A stretch of 64,000 bases of DNA from a bacterium (GTDB lineage Bacteria; Verrucomicrobiota; Verrucomicrobiia; Limisphaerales; RI-55): the NCBI GenBank assembly GCA_016124235.1, contig WGOC01000013.1, forward strand, positions 310,001 to 374,000, written 5' to 3'. Shown here one piece after another: positions 18,013-25,680 of this stretch. The translations under genes were made by a program, and so were the position numbers. Under the pieces are notes generated by a model, which saw only the letters and a list, made by a program, of their open reading frames with translations, ran no database searches and was not told the origin of the DNA. Numbering within the stretch: position 1 is the first letter of the stretch; each line of letters starts with the position of its first letter.

Positions 18013-20385
18013 GTGAACTCCCAGCAAACTGCGCTCCTCGTATCGTTGCTTGTGGTCAGCAACCTAGCGGCTTCTCCGGCAAAAGCGGCCGATCTGACCA
18101 TCACCACGCATGAAACCGGCAAGCCAGCCCCCATGCCGGCGCGCATCCATTTGGCCGGTCCCGACGGCAAACCGGTCAAGTCGGCGAACGGATTGCCGTT
18201 TTGGAACGACCACGTTTCATCAATGGGCGAGGCCCGATTCGACGTCGCGCCGGGCAGCTATTCCGTCATCATTGAACGTGGGCCGGAATGGTCGTCCGAA
18301 AGTTCAACCGTCGACATCTTACCGAACCAGAAGTCAGACGAAGTTTCCATCTCACTCACGCACCTCGCCGATCTGCCCGCCGAAGGCTGGTGGCCCGGCG
18401 AAACGCATATCCATCGCCCAATCGAACAGGCGGAAGTGTTGATGCGCGCCGAGGATCTGCACTTCGGGCAGTTCATCACCTGGTGGAACAAACGCAATCC
18501 TTGGACGAACAACTTGCCCTCGTCGTTGGTGAAGCGATTCGATGGCAACCGGTTTGCCTCCATTCTCGGCGGCGAGGACGAACGCGATGGCGGCGCGTTA
18601 ATGTTTTTCAATCTCGACCTACCGATCGACATCACCGCCGGCGAGGAGTTTTACCCTTCTTCGCTGGTCTACGCCCGTCAAGTGAAACAAGCCGGCGGCT
18701 GGATCGATATCGAAAAGCCGTTCTGGTGGGCCGTGCCGATGTGGATCGCCAACGGCATCGGTGACTCCATCGGCATCGCGAACAATCACATGTATCGCAC
18801 CGGCGTGTATCCGAACGAGGCCTGGGGTCGGCCGCGTGATTTGAAGAAGTATCCCGGCCCGCAGGGAAACGGATTCTGGACGCAGGACATCTACTATCAC
18901 CTGCTAAACTGCGGCATTCGCATTCCGCCATCGGCCGGTGCCGCCAGTGGCGTGTTGCCCAATCCGGTCGGTTACAATCGGGTGTATGTGCAGATCGACG
19001 GCGAACCCGATGTTGAGAAATGGTTTGCCGGGCTGAAGGCCGGTCGCGTGTTCGTTTCGAACGGACCGCTATTGCGGGTCAAGGCAAACCGCGAGTGGCC
19101 CGGCCACGTTTTCAAGTCGCCCGGCAAATCACTCGAAGTCGAACTCTCCGGCAAGCTTGATTCCCGTGATCCGATTGACCGGATCGAACTCGTCCACAAC
19201 GGTCGAGTCGAGCGAATCCAATTTCCGGGAAGTGTCACGTTGCGCGAAAGTGGTTGGTTCCTCGTGCGGGCGATCACGACACTGACGAATACCCTGCGCT
19301 TCGCGAGCACCGGACCGTTTTATGTCGAACTCGACGGCGGCCGACTCGCTCCCGAGCAGGCGCAATCAGCACAATTCTTTGTTCAATGGTGCGACGAGCG
19401 GATGGCAAATTTGCAAACCAACAAAACGCTGAATGCACGACAACAGGAGGAAGTGCTCCAACCCTGGCGCGAGGCCAAGGCATTCTGGCAAACCAAAGCC
19501 GACGAAGCGATCCCCAACGGTTCCCAAGCGCGGCCGCAAGCGTCCAATGCCGATCGAGTATTTTGGTTAAACGACATGCGAGCGCACGGTTTCACCAAGG
19601 ACGAAATGCGACAGGTCACGGGTTTCGATGAAACGCGACTGGATGCGGAATTGGCGCGACTGCCGGCCACCAATGCGACGAAGAACGGGGCACTACAAAT
19701 CCTTCCCTACCCCGGCGGCCGGCATCCTCGCCTAGGCTTCTTCGAAGGCGCACTTCATCCGCAGCGTGACACCAAGTTCAGCATTTTTACTCCGTGGGAT
19801 TCCACTAGTTACGTCGTAGTCGATTTGCCGGAAGCCATCTGGTCCAATCTCGGCCTCACCTATCTCGCGCACACTCACATCGACACGCTTTGGACCAAGC
19901 AGGGAATCACACTGCCGCAGCTTGAGTGGACCCGGCACGCCGACGGTTCGCTCTCCAACGAGCGCACATTGCCAAACGGAATTTCCTTTGGCGCAACAGT
20001 GGTGCCTCATCACGGATCGGTCGAAATGGAGCTTTGGTTGAAAAACGCAACGCAAAAGAAGCTGACCAACCTGCGCATTCAAAATTGCATCATGTTGAAA
20101 GGCGCGCCGAACTTCGCCGCCTTGAGCAACGAAAACAAGGTGCTCGAAAAGCCGTTTGCCGCCGTGCATTCCGACGACGGCCGGCACTGGATCATCACGG
20201 CGTGGGAAAGCTGCGACCGAGTCTGGGTCAATCCAGTTGTTCCCTGTTTTCACTCCGATCCGAAATTCCCCGATCTTGATCCTGGCGAAACCGCGCGACT
20301 CAAAGGTTGGCTGTGGTTTTACGAAGGCACCAATGTCGAAAAAGAAATGGCGTCGCTTAAGTCGAATGTTCTGGCCTCTCGGTAA
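18013..20385 (+). CDS. exported CehA/McbA-type metallohydrolase-like protein
   Basis: 790 residues, begun at a GTG (18013) that opens a clear signal peptide: a short polar start, then ALLVSLLVVSNLAASPAKA and cleavage near residue 25. An upstream frame to 17911 is not protein-like. After a beta-rich region with a PARIHLAGPDGKP-type carboxypeptidase-regulatory motif comes GWWPGETHIHRPIEQAEVLM (about 132-151), a PHP/CehA-type metal-binding start with H-x-H, and later NHMYRTG and FVSNGPLLRV (about 360), typical of the CehA/McbA group. The last 200 residues form a separate beta-rich domain (YPGGRHPRLGFFEGALHPQRD, then a region with HTHID) of the type seen in planctomycete exported proteins. Substrate unknown; periplasmic or outer location inferred. 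Confidence 0.8.
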   Translation: MNSQQTALLVSLLVVSNLAASPAKAADLTITTHETGKPAPMPARIHLAGPDGKPVKSANGLPFWNDHVSSMGEARFDVAPGSYSVIIERGPEWSSESSTVDILPNQKSDEVSISLTHLADLPAEGWWPGETHIHRPIEQAEVLMRAEDLHFGQFITWWNKRNPWTNNLPSSLVKRFDGNRFASILGGEDERDGGALMFFNLDLPIDITAGEEFYPSSLVYARQVKQAGGWIDIEKPFWWAVPMWIANGIGDSIGIANNHMYRTGVYPNEAWGRPRDLKKYPGPQGNGFWTQDIYYHLLNCGIRIPPSAGAASGVLPNPVGYNRVYVQIDGEPDVEKWFAGLKAGRVFVSNGPLLRVKANREWPGHVFKSPGKSLEVELSGKLDSRDPIDRIELVHNGRVERIQFPGSVTLRESGWFLVRAITTLTNTLRFASTGPFYVELDGGRLAPEQAQSAQFFVQWCDERMANLQTNKTLNARQQEEVLQPWREAKAFWQTKADEAIPNGSQARPQASNADRVFWLNDMRAHGFTKDEMRQVTGFDETRLDAELARLPATNATKNGALQILPYPGGRHPRLGFFEGALHPQRDTKFSIFTPWDSTSYVVVDLPEAIWSNLGLTYLAHTHIDTLWTKQGITLPQLEWTRHADGSLSNERTLPNGISFGATVVPHHGSVEMELWLKNATQKKLTNLRIQNCIMLKGAPNFAALSNENKVLEKPFAAVHSDDGRHWIITAWESCDRVWVNPVVPCFHSDPKFPDLDPGETARLKGWLWFYEGTNVEKEMASLKSNVLASR

Positions 20386-20452
20386 TCGTCATTTTTGGCC
20401 AATTCACCACTGATCGCTTGCTCGGGTTTCGCCCTGAGGCAACAATTCCGGC

Positions 20453-23400
20453 ATGGACGCAGTATCGGGTGGAAAACAGTGGTGGATTCAGAAATGGTTT
20501 TTCCCAGCAAAACGAGCCGGTCGAATCGTCAGCTTTTTGTGGGTAGCAATTACTTTGTCCGCTTCCCATGCCGCAACGATCTACGTCGACTCCCATCAGA
20601 CCAATCAACCACCTGATGGACTTTCGTGGGAGACTGCCTTTCCGACGATCCGGGTGAGCCTTGAACTGGCCACAACCGGGGACGAAGTATGGGTAGCGGA
20701 GGGTCGCTACCCCGCGTTTGCAAACACTCCCTCGTCATTCACTGATACAACTCCGCTTAGAATTCCAACCGGCGTCGCAGTTTATGGCGGCTTTGCCGGT
20801 ACCGAGATCAATCGACTCAAACGCAACCCGACCGCCCACCCTTCAATCATTGCCGGCTGGCTGGGCGCCAGCTTCGAGCAGTTCGCTTCACCGCATACGT
20901 CATTCGTCACATTCATGCCCGACGCAAACAATCAAACCCGGCTCGACGGATTTCGGTTGGAGTTCAACGCGGCCAACTATGGGTCAGCTATCTACGTTCC
21001 CGGTGGTTCGCCCATCATCGCCAACAATACGATCGTCTCCAACCGGGTCGACGGGCCGCTTGGCGGCAGCGCGATCTTTGTCGATCGCACGGCGATACTG
21101 CAACCGATGGATCCTCTGCAGATGTTCAATCAGGTGGCTGGCCGACTTTTCGCCATCGACGGTCAAGTCGGATCGGATGGCCGGCCGATCACCTTCACCA
21201 ACATCATGGTCTGGCCCACCAACGACTACCGCGCGGCCGTGCATCGCGTGCTGCAAGTCGCCGCCAACATGGTCGATGCCACCACCAATCTGGGCGATGC
21301 CTACCCATATTTTCCCCACGTCTTCCGACCGTACCTTCGGCGGGAGGTAACGAGTGGCCGGACTAACATTTACGTCGCCGGTATTCAATGGCAGGACCGT
21401 TTCCAGGAACAAAATGGAACTCCGGTCGATCCGGCGGACCTCGTGAAGAAATCGGCATTCTGGGATTTGAGCGAACCGGCCGTCATCGATCAAATTCCCG
21501 AAACGCCAAACGCGAATGAACAGCAGCCGCTGGCCATTGGTTTGCCGTTGGTAATTGGCGCGAAGAAAGGATTCCACAACTTCAACGAACTCGCCGTGGA
21601 AACGTCGATCTACCTTGCGCGCTACATCCAGCTCCGCCGGCCGACCATCCAGTCCCTGCCCAACCAAACCAACGAATTCTATGTGCTGGGCATCACCAAC
21701 AGTTTCGGCGTGGAGGCATGGAACTCTTACAAAGTCGCCTACCCGCGTCCGCTCAAGATCGCAGTCGAAGTGGATTTTGACATGACCCTATCTGGAACGA
21801 ATGCATTCGGCGCCGACACGAACGGTGTTCAACAATGGCCGCCCTACATTGCGACCGGCGGGTGGCCGATATCGACCAACTTCACGGCCGAGCTGTCTGT
21901 GGAATCGAACGCCTGGCAGGGACAGAAATTCCAAATCCCGTTGCTCACCAACCACGTCTTCCTGTCCAACTCATTTTGGTTCCCGAGCCGATATCCGCAT
22001 TTTGAACCAGCCACAACAAACGTCTTCTCGGTGACCAACGATATTCCCAATCAATTTCCCATCCCCGACTGGAATCTGGCCATCACCAACCGCATCCGTT
22101 ACGCGGTCTTGGATGGCGATCACCTTGTCGACTTCGTCAATTCTGCCGGACTGACTTGGCGAACCAATCTGGTCCAGGCAATGGCCGGGGCCGACGAAGC
22201 CGGAAGAGATTCACAAGGAAGTCAATTCTGGGATTTAAGCCGCAGGGACAAATCCGAAAATATCGCGATTCCCTCCGTGGGCATGGACAAACAAATGTTG
22301 GTATCTTTGGGTTACTGGACTGTTTCTGATTCGATCTGGCGAAACTACGGCATAATACAATATTCAACGCGCGATAAGGATCTGGCCGTAGACGCTTTTC
22401 GCCGCTTCGCAACGGGTCAGCCACCCGTCAATTACCCGAGCCGAATCAGTCCTATCGATCCCACCGGCCTCATCGCAATGGCGCCGTTCGTTCCCGCACG
22501 AAAACTAGTACTGCGTCGAGCTCACGAAGTGGATGATCCGCTCGTTCACTTCACTAGCGAAGATCTGGCAATCCCGCCCTACTCTGCTGATCTGTTACCG
22601 CAACCAAGCGGATGGGCATCGATCCCTTCGGACCAACTTCGAACAATTGGCCGCCAAAATATTCGCTACGTACCCTGGGCAAGAGGCGATAGTTCGATGG
22701 CCATTGACGAAACTTATCGAGAACCGTTGATCTATTTATCAGATGATTGGGAGTTTTCCAGCGGTTCAATTCTGAACAATGACTGGTTCGACCATATCCA
22801 CCGTGGCACACCGTGGCAGACTATTTATTACGGCGGAGGTCACGCCATGATCGCCCCGTACCTCAGCGACTATTCTGATTCGTTGACGCTGCCGCAAAAC
22901 GATTGGGCCTGGATCGAGGCATTTCGAAAGGACTGGCTCGGCCTTCCAGTCGTTGTATTGCCGACACCCCATCCGGTTATCGTCAACAACACCATCGCGG
23001 CCAATTCCGCCGGAAACGAAGTCACTGGAACGGCGATTCATCTGGAACCCGGCACTTCATCCGAATTCGTCAATAACATCGTTGCCTTCAACGGTGCCGG
23101 TATTGAGCAGGCTCCGATTGGCTCGCCTGACCTCGTGGCAAATGATGTTTACGCGAACGTAAACGGAAATTATCTCGGTTTGTCTTCCGGCATCCGCGAT
23201 CAGTCGGTCGATCCAGAGTTTCACAACATTGCGGCCGGCGATTTCACGCTCGCCACCACCAGCCCCTTGATCGACACCGCGAACCCGCTGCCCTGGTTCG
23301 CCGGTTGGCTGGACGCCAACGAATTGAGCCGCTTTCAAAACGATCACCTCGACTTTGGCGCGGCCGAGTTGTCCGTGGATGTTCCTCCCGAACTGCGTTT

Positions 23401-23599
23401 GCATGGGATTTCCGGCGAGTCATTTCTTCAGCTCGATCTAAATGGCTTTCCCCGTCATCGATTCCGACTCGAACAATCCGAAGACCTGAGTAATTGGACC
23501 GACCTAGGCGAGGCGGTCACCGCAAACGGACGGGCGATCATTCAACTGGAGCCGCTCGCCCCGCGATTGTTTCTCCGAGCCAAGGCCGCCGATTATTGA
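20453..23599 (+). CDS. large exported protein with interrupted right-handed beta-helix
   Basis: 1048 residues. The N-terminus has a basic stretch and then RIVSFLWVAITLSASHA, a signal peptide cleaved near ATIYVDSHQ. Residues about 42-210 show the start of a right-handed beta-helix (TIYVDSHQTNQPPDGLSWETAFPTI followed by PIIANNTIVSNRV), as in polymorphic outer membrane / pectate-lyase-like proteins. The helix is then broken by about 600 residues of unrelated sequence and resumes near residue 840 with HPVIVNNTIAANSAG and SSEFVNNIVAFNGAG, ending in a small C-terminal beta domain (FRLEQSEDLSNWTDLGE) common in Verrucomicrobiota exported proteins. No catalytic motif is recognised. It lies alone between the CehA-like gene and the biotin cluster. 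Confidence 0.75.
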   Translation: MDAVSGGKQWWIQKWFFPAKRAGRIVSFLWVAITLSASHAATIYVDSHQTNQPPDGLSWETAFPTIRVSLELATTGDEVWVAEGRYPAFANTPSSFTDTTPLRIPTGVAVYGGFAGTEINRLKRNPTAHPSIIAGWLGASFEQFASPHTSFVTFMPDANNQTRLDGFRLEFNAANYGSAIYVPGGSPIIANNTIVSNRVDGPLGGSAIFVDRTAILQPMDPLQMFNQVAGRLFAIDGQVGSDGRPITFTNIMVWPTNDYRAAVHRVLQVAANMVDATTNLGDAYPYFPHVFRPYLRREVTSGRTNIYVAGIQWQDRFQEQNGTPVDPADLVKKSAFWDLSEPAVIDQIPETPNANEQQPLAIGLPLVIGAKKGFHNFNELAVETSIYLARYIQLRRPTIQSLPNQTNEFYVLGITNSFGVEAWNSYKVAYPRPLKIAVEVDFDMTLSGTNAFGADTNGVQQWPPYIATGGWPISTNFTAELSVESNAWQGQKFQIPLLTNHVFLSNSFWFPSRYPHFEPATTNVFSVTNDIPNQFPIPDWNLAITNRIRYAVLDGDHLVDFVNSAGLTWRTNLVQAMAGADEAGRDSQGSQFWDLSRRDKSENIAIPSVGMDKQMLVSLGYWTVSDSIWRNYGIIQYSTRDKDLAVDAFRRFATGQPPVNYPSRISPIDPTGLIAMAPFVPARKLVLRRAHEVDDPLVHFTSEDLAIPPYSADLLPQPSGWASIPSDQLRTIGRQNIRYVPWARGDSSMAIDETYREPLIYLSDDWEFSSGSILNNDWFDHIHRGTPWQTIYYGGGHAMIAPYLSDYSDSLTLPQNDWAWIEAFRKDWLGLPVVVLPTPHPVIVNNTIAANSAGNEVTGTAIHLEPGTSSEFVNNIVAFNGAGIEQAPIGSPDLVANDVYANVNGNYLGLSSGIRDQSVDPEFHNIAAGDFTLATTSPLIDTANPLPWFAGWLDANELSRFQNDHLDFGAAELSVDVPPELRLHGISGESFLQLDLNGFPRHRFRLEQSEDLSNWTDLGEAVTANGRAIIQLEPLAPRLFLRAKAADY

Positions 23600-23663
23600 T
23601 CCGGCAACGAGCGCGCAAAACATTTTGACCGAACCGTCCAACGTCAGGAACGATGCCGGCCAC

Positions 23664-24386
23664 ATGGCAGATTCCGACAAACGAACGGTATTGATCACGG
23701 GCGCCGCTGGCGGACTCGGTGGTGAGCTGGTTAAATCATTTCTCCAAGCCGGTTGGCGCGTGGCAGCCGGACAACATTCCAAAACAGTTCAATCCGGCAA
23801 CGATCAACTCAAGGTCGTGCCTCTCGACGTCACGAATGCCGAACAAATCAAGCAGGCCGTCGACGGACTCCTTGCGGATTGGGGCCGGATCGATGTCCTG
23901 ATCAACAACGCCGGCATCACGGCGGACGGCGCGGTGGCCGGGTTGTCGATCGAGGATTGGCAGCGGGTTTTGGACGTCAATCTGAAGGGCGCGTTTCTCG
24001 TTTCGCGCGCAGTGTTGTTTCCCATGATGCTGCAACAACGCGACGGTCATATCATCAACGTCTCCAGCTTCGCCGCGAAGAATGGCCACGCGGGTCAGGC
24101 GAATTACGTGGCCGCCAAAGCGGGTCTAGTCGGCCTGACGCAATCCCTTGCCAAGGAAGCAGGGAAACGAAACGTACGCGTCAATGCGATCTTTCCCGGC
24201 CTATTGGAAACGCCGATGACGGCACACCTCACGCCGGAGCAGATCAAGACCATCGGCGGCAGCAATGTGCTGGGACGCTCGACGACGTTGGACGAAGTGG
24301 CGTCCTTCATCCTGAACCTGGCTGAAATGCGTCACGTGTCCGGGCAGGTCTTCCAACTCGACAGCCGGGTATCCGCGTGGACTTGA
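23664..24386 (+). CDS. short-chain dehydrogenase, FabG-like 3-oxoacyl reductase
   Basis: A 240-residue classical SDR. TGAAGGLGGEL (about 12-22) is the NAD(P) loop, INNAGIT (about 85-91) the structural motif, and S-(x)n-Y-x3-K is met by NVSSFAAKNG...YVAAKAG (about 132-155). RVNAIFPGLLETPM (about 178) and the C-terminal GQVFQLDSR fit the FabG-like branch, though the usual GGYL-type ending is altered. The ATG at 23664 is preferred; a TTG at 23625 would add 13 unlikely residues. It is followed 43 bp later by bioF and then bioA on the same strand. A role in the acyl-chain reductions that make the pimeloyl precursor of biotin is possible but unproven; it could be a housekeeping reductase that happens to lie here. 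Confidence 0.88.
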   Translation: MADSDKRTVLITGAAGGLGGELVKSFLQAGWRVAAGQHSKTVQSGNDQLKVVPLDVTNAEQIKQAVDGLLADWGRIDVLINNAGITADGAVAGLSIEDWQRVLDVNLKGAFLVSRAVLFPMMLQQRDGHIINVSSFAAKNGHAGQANYVAAKAGLVGLTQSLAKEAGKRNVRVNAIFPGLLETPMTAHLTPEQIKTIGGSNVLGRSTTLDEVASFILNLAEMRHVSGQVFQLDSRVSAWT

Positions 24387-24429
24387 GCGGAACCCAAGAA
24401 AAATTGAACGCTGCGATCTACAACTGGCA

Positions 24430-25680
24430 ATGACCCTTAAGGCTCAATTGGAAGAACGATTGCGCGGCCTGGAGACCGCCGGGCTTTCGCGCCACTTGCG
24501 CGAATTGGATTCACCGCAAGGCACACGCATCCAGCTTGGCGGACGGGAATTGATCAATTTTTCATCCAACGACTATCTCGGGCTGGCCAATCATCCGGCG
24601 CTCAAGGAAGCAGCAATCAAAGCGGTCGCGGACTTTGGCGCCGGCGCCGGCGCATCACGATTGATTTGCGGTTCGCTCAAACCGTTTCACGATCTGGAAG
24701 AAACCCTAGCCGAGTTCAAACGGGCCGAAGCATGTCTCAGCTTTTCGAGCGGCTACGCGGCCGCGATGGGCACGATCACTTCGCTGATGGGACGCGATGA
24801 CATCGTGATCATCGACAAACTTGTCCATGCCTCGATCGTTGATGCGTCCCGTCATTGCGATGCGAAGTTGCGCGTGTTCAAACACAATGATCTCGACGAT
24901 CTCGAGCGGATTCTGAAATGGGCCGATGCGCAGAAGCGTCGTTCAAAATCAGAAGCGCAAAACATTCTGATCATCACCGAATCCGTGTTCTCGATGGATG
25001 GTGACCTCGCGCCTTTGCGGGAAATTGTCGATCTCAAGGAGCGTCACGGCGCGTGGTTGATGGTCGACGAAGCGCACGCGACGGGATTGTTTGGCGAACG
25101 TCGCAGTGGCCTAATCGAGCAGCTCGGCCTTTCAGATCGCATTGAGATTCAAATGGGAACTCTGGGCAAAGCCGTCGGAGCTGCTGGCGGATTCATTTGT
25201 GGTGCAAGGTCGTTGATCGATTTCCTGGTCAACTCGGCGCGCAGTTTCATTTTCTCGACCGCGCCAGTTCCTGCGTCGGCTGCTGCAGCCAAAGCCGGGG
25301 TCGAGTTGATTCGAAGCACCGGGGGCGCCGAGCGTTACCACAAAGTCTGGGACCGAACACGCCAAGGTAGGACAGGCATCCTGCCTGTCTTCGAATGTGC
25401 TGGCAGCATCTTGCTCCCAGAAAACAGGCAGGATGCCTGTCCTACTCTTTCGCCCATCATTCCGATCATCATCGGCGACGAAAACCAGGCGGTGGCCATG
25501 GCGGATTCCTTGCGGGAACTCGGTTATTTCATTCCAGCCATTCGCTATCCGACGGTCGCCCGCGGAACGGCGCGGTTGCGTATGACCGTGACCGCCGATC
25601 ACGCGGAGGCTGATCTCGAAAGTCTGACCAAGGCGCTCGTTTCAATCCGCAATTCGCAATCCACACTCAGCAATGGATAA
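24430..25680 (+). CDS. bioF: 8-amino-7-oxononanoate synthase with in-frame palindromic insertion
   Basis: 416 residues; the family is usually about 385. It is a PLP-dependent alpha-oxoamine synthase that joins pimeloyl-ACP or -CoA and alanine in biotin synthesis. Motifs: INFSSNDYLGLANHP (about 39-53), GAGASRLICGSL (about 74), FSSGYAAAMG (about 107), DEAHATGLFG (about 214) and the lysine loop MGTLGKAVGAAGGF (about 242-255). At residues about 312-340 the sequence reads GRTGILPVF...NRQDACPTL, which is translated from a palindromic element (25367-25445) inserted in frame between the cofactor domain and the C-terminal domain; the family sequence resumes at SPIIPIIIGDE. The frame stays open, so the enzyme is probably functional with an extra surface loop. 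It overlaps bioA by 8 bp. Confidence 0.95.
   Translation: MTLKAQLEERLRGLETAGLSRHLRELDSPQGTRIQLGGRELINFSSNDYLGLANHPALKEAAIKAVADFGAGAGASRLICGSLKPFHDLEETLAEFKRAEACLSFSSGYAAAMGTITSLMGRDDIVIIDKLVHASIVDASRHCDAKLRVFKHNDLDDLERILKWADAQKRRSKSEAQNILIITESVFSMDGDLAPLREIVDLKERHGAWLMVDEAHATGLFGERRSGLIEQLGLSDRIEIQMGTLGKAVGAAGGFICGARSLIDFLVNSARSFIFSTAPVPASAAAAKAGVELIRSTGGAERYHKVWDRTRQGRTGILPVFECAGSILLPENRQDACPTLSPIIPIIIGDENQAVAMADSLRELGYFIPAIRYPTVARGTARLRMTVTADHAEADLESLTKALVSIRNSQSTLSNG
25367..25445. repeat. REPIN-like palindromic element, family A, inside bioF
   Basis: Arms 25367-25388 and 25424-25445 are perfect 22-bp inverted repeats; each also folds by itself (GTAG foot, stem GACAGGC, loop ATCCT). The element is 79 bp. 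The whole of it is read through in frame as part of bioF, giving the peptides RTGILPV and RQDACPTL. The same stem and foot occur at 4934-5126 and 26600-26706. Confidence 0.92.
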
